Source of the DNA: Tuctoria greenei | Lineage: Eukaryota > Streptophyta > Magnoliopsida > Poales > Poaceae | DNA: 64,000 bases | Direction of reading: 5' to 3' | Assembly (NCBI GenBank): GCA_036927565.1 | Contig: JAYESD010000007.1 | Span: 7,089,644-7,153,643 of the forward strand | Shown here: positions 1-8,085 of the stretch, in pieces | How the letters are laid out: each line of letters opens with the position of its first letter | Position numbering within the stretch: the stretch's first letter is position 1 | Notes under the pieces: generated by a model | Database searches by the model: none | Seen by the model: only the letters and a program-made list of their open reading frames with translations | What the model was told of the DNA's origin: nothing | Program-made: the position numbers and the translations under genes

Positions 1-586
1 GCCGGACTTGTCCGCTAACTTCAATCCCCGAGTCTTCAAGCGTGATCTCCGCCCAAGATTGAGGCTTTTCGACGGAGGAATCAAGGGTTCGCCTTGGGAG
101 CTCGAGCGCAAGAGAGAGAAAGCTTGGGGGAGAGTGTGGGGTGAAGGGATTAGGGTTTAGTGGCGGCTAGGGTTATGGACACGAAAAATCGGACTAGTCC
201 GGTCATGTCCGGACTTGTCCGAAGTCCTCCAGAGACCTAATTCGGACTAGTCCGTGGTCTGTCGGACTAGTCCGGCCTAACCGACACACTGCGGACTAGT
301 CTGCAATGGCGGACTAGTCCGGGTAACCACGGACTTGTCCGTGGTCACCAGGAGAGAATTGCATAGCCCATTCATATATATTTGAAGGTCCAATAATTGA
401 GAGTAGAGAGGCAAAACAAATCAAACAATCTTGATGAATTTGACCAGTAAGCAACCAACAATCATACTATGATCAAATATTCATCAAGATCTAATAATTG
501 ACATAGTTTTTCGAGAGAAAAATGAAGAGGGATGATTTTCACAATTCAATCAATATTTTGAAGCAATCATACAGGTGTGCAAATTT
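1..586 (-). other. C1 3' untranslated region with CGGACT-motif cluster
   Basis: No ORF continues from pol into this stretch. It contains a dense group of CGGACTAGTCCG / CGGACTTGTCCG motifs at about 189-344 and one at 3-14. The section next to pol (about 360-586) matches the 3' region after the C3 pol (23825-24017), in inverted orientation, which confirms it as retroelement 3' UTR. No polypurine tract or LTR edge is visible, so the 3' LTR must begin left of position 1. Confidence 0.7.
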
Positions 587-3500
587 TCAAGCCACACTCC
601 GAGAATCAAGAATGTTTAGCTCATTTTGGAGTTCGCAAAAACGTTTTTCATCAAGTGGCTTGGTGAATATGTCGGCCAATTGTTTTTGGGTGTTGACATG
701 AGAGATGGATATGTCTCCTTTCATGGAATGGTCTCTCAAGAAATGGTGTCTTATGTCAATGTGTTTAGTTCTAGAGTGCTCAACTGGATTGTGGGCTATT
801 TTAATGGCACTCTCATTGTCGCAAAGAAGAGGAATATGGTTCATATTGTAACCGTAATCCCTTAGAGTTTGTCGCATCCAAAGGAGTTGTGCACAACAAC
901 TCCCGGCTGCAACATACTCCGCTTCGGCTGTGGATAATGCAATGGAATTCTGTTTCTTGGATGACCAAGAAACTAAGGATCTTCCTAGGAATTGGCAAGT
1001 GCCAGAAGTGCTTTTTCTATCAACTTTGCACCCGGCATAATCTGCATCGGAATACCCAATGAGATTGAATTTTGAGCCTTTTGGGTACCAAAGACCAAGG
1101 TTGGGTGTATGAACTAAATATCTTAGGATTCTCTTTACGGCTGTCAAATGACACTCCTTAGGGTTGGCTTGAAATCTTGCACACAAACATACACTCAACA
1201 TAATATCTGGCCTAGATGCACATAAGTAAAGTAAACATCCAATCATGGAGCGATATACCTTTTGGTCGACGCTCGGTCCATCTTCATTGAGATCCAAGTG
1301 ACCATTCGTTGCCATGGGGGTCTTTATGGGCTTTGCCTTGTCCATGCCAAACTTCTTGAGGATGTCCTGTGTGTACTTGGTTTGGCTTATGAATGTTCCT
1401 TCCCTTTGTTGCCGCACTTGGAATCCCAAGAAGTACTTCAATTCTCCCATCATTGACATTTCAAATCTGTCTGTCATAATTTTACTAAACTCTTCACAGA
1501 AAGATTGGTTAGTTGATCCAAAAATTATATCATCAACATAGATTTGGCAAATGAAAAGATCATTATCCAGATTTTTTGTGAATAATGTATAGTCTACTTT
1601 GCCAATTTGAAAGCCATTATCAATTAGAAAATCTCTAAGACACTCATACCAAGCTCTAGGAGCTTGTTTGAGGCCATAGAGAGCCTTACGCAGTTTATAC
1701 ACGTGGTCGGGGAACTCTTCGTCTTCAAATCCGGGTGGTTGCTCCATGTACACCTCTTCCTTGATCGGTCCGTTGAGGAAGGCGCTTTTTACGTCCATTT
1801 GGTACAGCTTGAAATCATGGTGAGTAGCATATGCAAGTAATATTCTAATTGATTCAAGCCTAGCTACTGGAGCAAAAGTTTCATCGAAATCCAAACCTTC
1901 GACTTGTGAGTAACCTTTGGCCACAAGTCGTGCCTTGTTTCTTGTCACCACCCCGTGTTCGTCTTGTTTGTTGCGGAAGACCCACTTGGTGCCGACTATG
2001 TTTGCATTGGGTCTTTCCACAAGTTCCCAAACCTCGTTTCTCTTGAAGTTGTTCAACTCTTCTTGCATTGCCACCACCCAGTCCGGATCCTTCAATGCAT
2101 CCTCAGTCCTGCGGGGTTCCAAAAAGGAGACAAACGAGTAATGTTCACAGAAATTTGCTATACGAGATCTGGTGGTTACTCCCTTTTGGATGTCGCCGAT
2201 GATGTTGTCGATTGGATGATCCCTTTGAATGCATTGGTGTACTCTTGGGTGTGGCACTTGGGGGGTCGTATGTTGGTGATCATCTTCTTCTCCCCCTGAG
2301 TTGTTGTCCTCGTTGATTTGTTGATCATGTTCATATTCTTGTGATTGATCTTGTATCGAGGCTCCCCTTTGATTGTTGATCTCCTCTTGTGGTTCACTTT
2401 CCTCTTGTATTTGTGTCGATGACTCTTGTGGTCGTACTTCGCCTAGAGCCATCCTCTTTATTGCTTGATAGGGGGCTTCCTCTTTACCTAATTCACATTG
2501 ATCAACTTGCTCCTTTTGGGAGCCATTGGTTTCATCGAACACTACGTCACGTGCCACTTCAACAAGTCCGGAGGCCTTGTTGAAAACACGATAGGCGTAA
2601 GTGTTCGAATCATAACCAAGCAAGAAACCTTCATCGGACTTCGAAGCGAACTTTGAAGTCCTGGGCTTCTTGTTCAAAATATAGCAAGGCGAACCGAAAA
2701 CTCGAAAATATGAAATGTTCGATTTGTTACCGGTGAGTAGCTCATAGGGAGTCTTCTTTAGTAGTCGATGAAGGTAGAGTCGATTTGTGGCATGGCAAGC
2801 GGTGTTGATTGCTTCCGTCCAAAATCGATCCGAAGTCTTGTATTCATCAAGCATTGTTCTTGCCATCTCTATGAGCGTTCGGTTCTTCCTTTCGGCAACT
2901 CCGTTTTGTTGTGGAGAGTATGGTGCTGAGAATTCGTGCTTGATTCCTTCCTCATCAAGGTACTCCTCCACTTGTATGTTCTTGAACTCCGTGCCATTGT
3001 CGCTCCGAATACTCTTGATTGATAGTGAGAACTCGTTTTGCGCTCGCTTGAAGAATTTCTTGAGTGTTCCTTGTGTTTCTAACTTGTCATGCAAAAAGAA
3101 CACCCAAGTGAAGCGGAAAAAATCATCAATAATGACTAAACTGTATTTGTTACCGCCGATGCTTATGTAAGCAATTGGACCAAACAAGTCCATATGAAGT
3201 AGTTCGAGCGGTCTTGTTGTGGTCATGATGTTCTTCGCAGGATGTTGTGCTCCAACTTGCTTTCCTGCTTGGCACGCGCTACAAGGCCTGTCTTTCTCAA
3301 ACACAACATCTTTCAAACCTCGGATGTGATCGCCCTTGAGGAGTTTTCGAAGGTTCCTCATACCAACATGTGCTAGCCGTCTATGCCACAGCCAACCCAT
3401 GTTGGTTTTTGCAATCAAGCATGTGTCGAGTTCGGCTTTATCCTTGTTGAAGTCAACAAGGTAAAGCTTTCCCTTTAACATGCCCTTGAATGCAACGGAA

Positions 3501-3958
3501 CCATCACTTCTCCTTGAGACGGTCACACCCTCGTTAGTAAACAGGCAATTATAACCTTTGTCACATAAGTGAGATATGGACAGCAGGTTATAATCTAAAG
3601 ATTCAACGTGTAAAACATGCGAAAGAGTATGTTCAGAGGATATTGCTATTTTACCGGTACCGAGGACCCTTCCTTGACTGTTATCCCCGAAGTAGATGCC
3701 TTCGTTTGGGTCCTGGTTCACTTCATACTCCACAAACATCCTCCTTTCTCCGGTCATGTGGTTGGTGCATCCACTGTCTAGCACCCATTTGGATCCACCG
3801 GAGGAGTAGGCCTGCAAAAACAAATTACGCCTTGGTTTTAGGTACCCAAGCTTGCTTGGGTCCTTGGAGGTTAGTAACAATACATTTGGGCACCCACACA
3901 TGGGATTTTGTGTTCCCATGGCGTGGCCCAGCATAATAAGCATACACTTTTCCAACAT
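587..3958 (-). CDS. pol: C1 Pol polyprotein: protease, integrase, reverse transcriptase, RNase H
   Basis: A 1123-codon frame with all Copia pol domains in order. Aspartic protease DSG at residues 61-63; pre-integrase zinc motif with His near 192-197 and Cys 226/229; integrase catalytic triad D257, D320 and E356 (D-D-35-E); RT with D722 and the YVDD box at 807-810; RNase H acidic residues D971, E1004 and D1047. No stop interrupts it. Residues 1-40 are probably not translated as drawn: this part overlaps the end of gag in another frame, and the likely Pol segment begins near residue 41. Gag stops (TAA) inside the overlap and Pol lies in the +1 frame, so expression needs frameshifting or splicing. 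It would make cDNA and integrate it. Full-length open frames and intact catalytic residues make this the best candidate for recent activity in the window. Confidence 0.93.
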   Translation of the reverse strand: MLEKCMLIMLGHAMGTQNPMCGCPNVLLLTSKDPSKLGYLKPRRNLFLQAYSSGGSKWVLDSGCTNHMTGERRMFVEYEVNQDPNEGIYFGDNSQGRVLGTGKIAISSEHTLSHVLHVESLDYNLLSISHLCDKGYNCLFTNEGVTVSRRSDGSVAFKGMLKGKLYLVDFNKDKAELDTCLIAKTNMGWLWHRRLAHVGMRNLRKLLKGDHIRGLKDVVFEKDRPCSACQAGKQVGAQHPAKNIMTTTRPLELLHMDLFGPIAYISIGGNKYSLVIIDDFFRFTWVFFLHDKLETQGTLKKFFKRAQNEFSLSIKSIRSDNGTEFKNIQVEEYLDEEGIKHEFSAPYSPQQNGVAERKNRTLIEMARTMLDEYKTSDRFWTEAINTACHATNRLYLHRLLKKTPYELLTGNKSNISYFRVFGSPCYILNKKPRTSKFASKSDEGFLLGYDSNTYAYRVFNKASGLVEVARDVVFDETNGSQKEQVDQCELGKEEAPYQAIKRMALGEVRPQESSTQIQEESEPQEEINNQRGASIQDQSQEYEHDQQINEDNNSGGEEDDHQHTTPQVPHPRVHQCIQRDHPIDNIIGDIQKGVTTRSRIANFCEHYSFVSFLEPRRTEDALKDPDWVVAMQEELNNFKRNEVWELVERPNANIVGTKWVFRNKQDEHGVVTRNKARLVAKGYSQVEGLDFDETFAPVARLESIRILLAYATHHDFKLYQMDVKSAFLNGPIKEEVYMEQPPGFEDEEFPDHVYKLRKALYGLKQAPRAWYECLRDFLIDNGFQIGKVDYTLFTKNLDNDLFICQIYVDDIIFGSTNQSFCEEFSKIMTDRFEMSMMGELKYFLGFQVRQQREGTFISQTKYTQDILKKFGMDKAKPIKTPMATNGHLDLNEDGPSVDQKVYRSMIGCLLYLCASRPDIMLSVCLCARFQANPKECHLTAVKRILRYLVHTPNLGLWYPKGSKFNLIGYSDADYAGCKVDRKSTSGTCQFLGRSLVSWSSKKQNSIALSTAEAEYVAAGSCCAQLLWMRQTLRDYGYNMNHIPLLCDNESAIKIAHNPVEHSRTKHIDIRHHFLRDHSMKGDISISHVNTQKQLADIFTKPLDEKRFCELQNELNILDSRSVA

Positions 3959-6239
3959 TATTTTTCATTAATACATAAGAAGCATCAAAGGTTTTAAACA
4001 AGAGTTGCTGTTGATTATGGGTCGGACTAGTCTGTGTGACCGGACTTGTCCGGATGACCGGACTTGTCCGGACCACAACCGGACTAGTCCGGTTTTCATG
4101 AGAGCTCAAATTTTTGGTTTTCGAGTTACCAGGTTGTGAGGGTCCTCCCTTCACAAAGGTAATCCTTCCCTTGTTATTCTTAAGATTTCCAGCCCTTTGC
4201 TTTCCATCATAAGAGTAACCAATGCCATACTTGACATTTGGAGGTCTTTGGACCAAATATGCACTACGTGCATAGTTGATCCTCTCCTTGTCAAACATTA
4301 CACATTGGGTAGGATTTTTGTCCTTTGTAGAGGTAGAATTTTCCTTCAAACTGGTGTTAATTTTATCACATTTGCAAATATGTGCGATATTAGTTGAGGT
4401 GGGTTGAGAAGGTAGGCATGAAGAGGAGGAAGGTTCACTAAGCTTGAGTGACTCAACCTGCACTTCAAGGATCTTGTTGACCTTGATTAGGTCATCAAGT
4501 TGATCCTTGATTGCAACGTTTGAGTTGGTTAACTCCAAGCAAGTTTTCTTGCTTGAAGCTAGTTCAAGCTCTAGTGAGTGGTTTCTTTCCTTTTCAAGAG
4601 CTAGAAGATTGTCAAGTTCGGCATGCTTCTCCTTTTGGGAAATAATCATGTCTTCTTGACGATCAATTAGCTCTTCCTTCTCAATAAGTTGGTTAAGCAA
4701 GAATTTCATTTTTGCAGCAGTTTTTCTATCTAAACCAATTAGCATATCTTCATCATCACTGTCTAGATCATCATCACTTGAGTAAGAATGCAAGGAAGGG
4801 GTTTTGATGTTTACCTTGCGTTTACCTTCCTTAGCCATGAGGCAAGTTCCATTTGCCTTCTTTGCACCGAGCGTGGGGAAGAGTGTGGATTTCTTGGACA
4901 TGCTTTCAATGGCTATGCTAGCCATTTCTTCTTCATCGGACGATGAGGACTCATCGTTTGAGTCCCACTCCTTTCCGATGTGTGCTTGTTCAGCTTGTTT
5001 CTTCTTCTTGAAGAACTTTTTCGGTTGAGGCTTGGACTCTTTACTCTTCTTCTTGTTGTCCTCATATGGGCAATCAACTATGAAGTGATTGTACTCACCA
5101 CAATTATAGCATGTCCGCCTCATCTTCGGCTTTGTCTTCTCCTTGTATTTTCCTTCACTCGATTTTGTTCCTTGTCTTTTCTTCATAATTCTTTTGAACT
5201 TCTTCATGAACAAAATCATATCTTCTTCGTCCAGCTCGCTGCTTTCATCATCACTGTCCTCCTCAAACTGAGTTTCTCTTGCTTCTTTGGATAGAGGTTT
5301 GAGTGTGGATTTTAAGGCAACTCCCTTCTTCTTGGCCGATGTGAGGTCAGCTATTTCTTTGACATGTTTGGCTTGCTTTTCCATCATCTCAAAGTTGATG
5401 ATTTTGCCAAGCAGTTCATCCGGAGTCATTTTCTTGTACCCGGGACTTTCTCGGATCATAGAGCAAAGTGTGACGTTGCGAGGCATAAAGGCTCTAAGGA
5501 TGAGCTTTACAACCTCGTGGTCATTCCACTTTTTGCTACCATATGATCGAACCTTGTTCACAAGGGTCTTCAGTCTGTTGTACATGTCCTGGGGGGACTC
5601 ATCTTCCTCAATCGGGAACCTTCCCAGTTCGCCTTCAATCATCTCAATCTTTGCCTCCCGCACATGCCTGTCACCTTCATGTGCTGTCTGTAGTGTGTCC
5701 CAGATTTCTTTGGCAATCTCCAATCCGTCCACCTTTGTGAATTCATCTCTACTTAGAGATGAGGTGATAACGGCTGCGGCTTGGGCATTCCTGTGGATGG
5801 CTTGCTCTTGACTTGGTGTAAGTTCTTCATCGTCATCAGGGATGTTTATTCCTGTGCACACAATATGCCATAAACTTGGGTTAAGGGAAATCAAGTGCAT
5901 CTTCATATTTTGCCTCCACATGGAGTAATCACTCCCATCGAAGTGTGGGGCTTTTCCGAGAGGAATAGATAGATAATGACTGCTGTTAGAATTTAAACGG
6001 TCATAATTAAAAGGATATCGGGAGTAGTCGGTGTGACTACTCCCCTTCTTCTTTTCTTCAACTTTAGCTTTCCCTTTGGAAAGTGCTTTCTTTCGGAGCA
6101 GTGCTTTCAGCTCCAATGTCTCATCATCATCATCATCGAAGTCTTGAATGGCTTCGAGATACTTTTCAAGCTTTTGGTGCTTGTCATTGTTCATCTCTTC
6201 CTGGTTGTTGATTTTCTGGACTTCCTTCATGTCCGACAT
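3825..6239 (-). CDS. gag: C1 Gag: Copia-type capsid with zinc knuckle
   Basis: The open frame extends upstream to 6290, but that first codon is a TTG inside the primer-binding site. The first ATG is at 6239-6237 and I take it as the start. In residues counted from 6290: a Copia gag/UBN2-like region at about 100-330, acidic and lysine-rich linkers, one CCHC zinc knuckle near 395 (CYNCGEYNHFIVDC), a leucine/glutamate-rich likely coiled coil at about 540-600, and a C-terminal part. Near the C terminus four copies of a TSP-containing peptide (RTSPV type) are encoded by the CGGACT palindrome repeat. The frame ends at TAA 3825-3827, 134 nt inside the 5' end of the pol frame. The product would form the particle and bind genomic RNA. 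Confidence 0.88.
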   Translation of the reverse strand: MSDMKEVQKINNQEEMNNDKHQKLEKYLEAIQDFDDDDDETLELKALLRKKALSKGKAKVEEKKKGSSHTDYSRYPFNYDRLNSNSSHYLSIPLGKAPHFDGSDYSMWRQNMKMHLISLNPSLWHIVCTGINIPDDDEELTPSQEQAIHRNAQAAAVITSSLSRDEFTKVDGLEIAKEIWDTLQTAHEGDRHVREAKIEMIEGELGRFPIEEDESPQDMYNRLKTLVNKVRSYGSKKWNDHEVVKLILRAFMPRNVTLCSMIRESPGYKKMTPDELLGKIINFEMMEKQAKHVKEIADLTSAKKKGVALKSTLKPLSKEARETQFEEDSDDESSELDEEDMILFMKKFKRIMKKRQGTKSSEGKYKEKTKPKMRRTCYNCGEYNHFIVDCPYEDNKKKSKESKPQPKKFFKKKKQAEQAHIGKEWDSNDESSSSDEEEMASIAIESMSKKSTLFPTLGAKKANGTCLMAKEGKRKVNIKTPSLHSYSSDDDLDSDDEDMLIGLDRKTAAKMKFLLNQLIEKEELIDRQEDMIISQKEKHAELDNLLALEKERNHSLELELASSKKTCLELTNSNVAIKDQLDDLIKVNKILEVQVESLKLSEPSSSSCLPSQPTSTNIAHICKCDKINTSLKENSTSTKDKNPTQCVMFDKERINYARSAYLVQRPPNVKYGIGYSYDGKQRAGNLKNNKGRITFVKGGPSQPGNSKTKNLSSHENRTSPVVVRTSPVIRTSPVTQTSPTHNQQQLLFKTFDASYVLMKNNVGKVYAYYAGPRHGNTKSHVWVPKCIVTNLQGPKQAWVPKTKA
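4019..4096 (-). repeat. CGGACT palindrome repeats inside C1 gag coding sequence
   Basis: Four copies of the U3-type motif (for example CCGGACTTGTCCGG) lie in the gag frame. Spacing is a multiple of three, so each copy is read as R/Q-T-S-P plus V or T on the minus strand and the frame stays open. Each copy matches the repeats in the U3 of the same element (7107-7590). Confidence 0.85.
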
Positions 6240-6277
6240 GATCTCTTCGAGTGGTTGCACTCTTTCTTGAAGAACCT

Positions 6278-6290
6278 GCTCTGATACCAA
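6278..6290 (-). promoter_or_regulatory. C1 primer-binding site (initiator Met tRNA)
   Basis: The minus strand reads TTGGTATCAGAGC, five bases after the LTR end (CTACA). This is the standard plant retrotransposon site complementary to the 3' end of initiator methionine tRNA. It fixes the 5' LTR boundary at 6296 and the direction of the element. Confidence 0.9.
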
Positions 6291-7061
6291 TTGAATGTAG
6301 GCCTAGAGGGGGGGTGAATAGGCCTTCTTGAATTTTCTCGGTTCCTGTAGCACTTCAACAAAAAGGTCAAATCCAGATATATCGGACTAGTCCGGTAAAG
6401 TGCGGACTAGTCCGGATTTCACGGGCTAGGTTGATCAAGTTAGGTCAATTTGATTGTTTCGTTGTCGTTTGCAGCGGAAATATAAACTTTAATGACAGTT
6501 CAATAGTTGTAGTTAAGTTTTATTGCAAGTATGATTCTTGTTCAACTATTTAACTTGAATTCAACAAAATGAATCAAACCCTAGATAATGTTGATCAACT
6601 AGAATGATGAACACAAACGAACAAGACACAAGATTTATCCCGTGGTTCGGTTACCACGAAGGCAGCCTACATCCACGTTGAGGAGCCCACAAAAGGACCG
6701 GGTCTTCACCAACCCTTCCCTCGTCGGATCGCCACGAAGGCCAATCCTCTTCCACTTATCACACAGGGGTAAATCACCAAGTTGAAGGGGCAATCTCACA
6801 AGTTGAGAGCTCCCTTGATTACAAGTTTCAAAACCACCAATAACACACTTCGAAATATACAAATTGAGATGCAAGAGTGTGTTAGAGATTCAAACCAAGA
6901 GCTCAATCGTGTGCCAAGTGCCTCTCCAATGATCTAGAAGTGATCTTCAATGGATTGATTGATTTTTCACTTAACTTCGTGGAGAGAGATGGTTTTTGAG
7001 TCTCTTGGGAGGTGTGACGGCGCTAGGGTTCGAGAGAGATTGAAAGTGGGCCGTGCACCTC

Positions 7062-7069
7062 TATTTATA
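7062..7069 (-). promoter_or_regulatory. C1 LTR TATA box
   Basis: TATAAATA on the minus strand, GC-rich just downstream, about 40 bp from the nearest CGGACT motif. The equivalent TATAAATA in the C5 LTR is at 44818-44825, also next to a motif cluster, so the arrangement is conserved between two insertions. Confidence 0.7.
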
Positions 7070-7106
7070 TGGGGTTTCTAGAAGATACCGTTAGGGTTCA
7101 GAAAGA

Positions 7107-7590
7107 TCGGACTAGTCCGTGGTGGTGACCGGACTAGTCCGGTGTGCTGTGTGAAGCAAACCCTAAGTGTCCAGGAATCTCGGACTAGTCCGGTTCAAAA
7201 CGGACTTGTCCGATTTCGTCACTGGAAAGCTTCGGACTAGTCCGATTGACATCGGACTTGTCCGGACACATGAAACCCTAAGTGTTTAGATGACAAGTCC
7301 GCACTTGGAGGACTTGTCCGATTTAGATCAGGGTGTATATCGGACTAGTCCGTGTGGACATCGGACTTGTCCGAAGTGGATCAGAATGAATATCGGACTA
7401 GTCCGGGTCACAACGGACTGGTCCTATTTTGTGTGACTTGTGCATTGATAAGGACTAGTCCGCACTGGGGAGGACTAGTCCGAAGTGGAACAGAAAATAT
7501 ATCGGACTAGTTCGGTGGTGACCGGACTTGTCTGATCTTGTGCAGAATGTGATATCGGACTAGTCCGGCTGATATCGGACTAGTCCGGTC
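7107..7590. repeat. CGGACTAGTCCG / CGGACTTGTCCG cluster in C1 U3
   Basis: About 17 copies by eye in 484 bp, irregularly spaced by roughly 10-40 bp. The TAG form is a perfect palindrome (up to CCGGACTAGTCCGG); the TTG form departs from symmetry at the centre only. Intervening sequence is not repeated, so this is a dispersed motif array rather than a simple tandem repeat. It sits directly upstream of the LTR TATA box. Confidence 0.9.
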
Positions 7591-7692
7591 CTGTATAGTT
7601 TTGTGCATTGTGTGTGTGTGTGATTAAGTGAGATTGAGCTCTTGGGTGTGTTTCCTTAACACACTCCATACATACTAATCTACTGATTTCTT

Positions 7693-7768
7693 CTTCTTGA
7701 GCTCAAATTCATTCTCCTTCTTAATTTCCTCTTCTTGAGCTCAAATTCATTCTCCTTCTTAATTTTCC
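7693..7768. repeat. 38-bp tandem duplication in C1 U3
   Basis: Two adjacent, essentially identical 38-bp units beginning CTTCTTGAGCTCAAATTC (7693-7730 and 7731-7768). The C5 LTR has one diverged copy at the equivalent place, so the duplication is specific to C1 or its close relatives. Confidence 0.85.
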
Positions 7769-8085
7769 TCTTTTTGGCATTTTGCTCATTTTTCATCATT
7801 CTCCTGCATTCATCTCAACAAAAGGATTAGGATCCCAATTGCTTGTTATAAATCATCCAAAACCCACAAGGGAGTCCTAGATGCACTTTCAAAAACACAA
7901 TATCCTCTTGGTACATGTTCACAATCAAATTGTGTACATCTACCAGGGGGCCAAGTGATGACAGAAGTGTTGAAGACAAAAAGTGAAATTCACAAAAATT
8001 TGGGGATTTCATTCATCTGGAGACAAGGGATTACAAAATTGAGGAAGAAAAAGAGAGAATACAAGTGGGAGCTACGGAGATGGTC

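Larger units (their letters stand above)
1..7891 (-). mobile_element. C1: Ty1/Copia LTR retrotransposon, SIRE/Maximus-like, 3' LTR off window
   Basis: Element read on the minus strand: 5' LTR (7891 to 6296), Met-type primer-binding site, gag, pol in the order protease-integrase-RT-RNase H, then a long 3' untranslated region that runs off the left edge. The pol order is diagnostic of Copia. The SIRE/Maximus assignment is an inference from the long LTR, the large gag with a coiled coil, and the long 3' region. Both coding frames are open over their full length, unlike every other element here, so C1 is probably the youngest insertion. It lies inside Gypsy element G1. The bases next to the 5' LTR (7892-7896, AAAAC) are the predicted target-site duplication, whose partner would be off window. 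Confidence 0.9.
6296..7891 (-). repeat. C1 5' LTR (about 1.6 kb)
   Basis: On the minus strand it begins TGAAAGTGCATCTAGG (7891) and ends at 6296 with TACA, giving TG...CA termini. Start and end match the C5 LTR (44057-45492). A TATA box at 7062-7069 separates U3 (7070-7891) from R-U5. U3 holds a dense cluster of CGGACT palindromes; two more copies lie at 6382-6418. A region near 6640-6800 (the 'GTGGTTCGG...CCACGAAGGC' block) is shared in outline with C5 and is the most conserved internal part. Confidence 0.88.

Noticed and set aside
6240..6290. Gag start at 6290
   Set aside because: That codon is TTG and lies in the primer-binding site; the first ATG is at 6239.
7107..7590. CRISPR-like array
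   Set aside because: Repeat is only 12-14 bp, palindromic, degenerate and irregularly spaced, in a plant LTR promoter.
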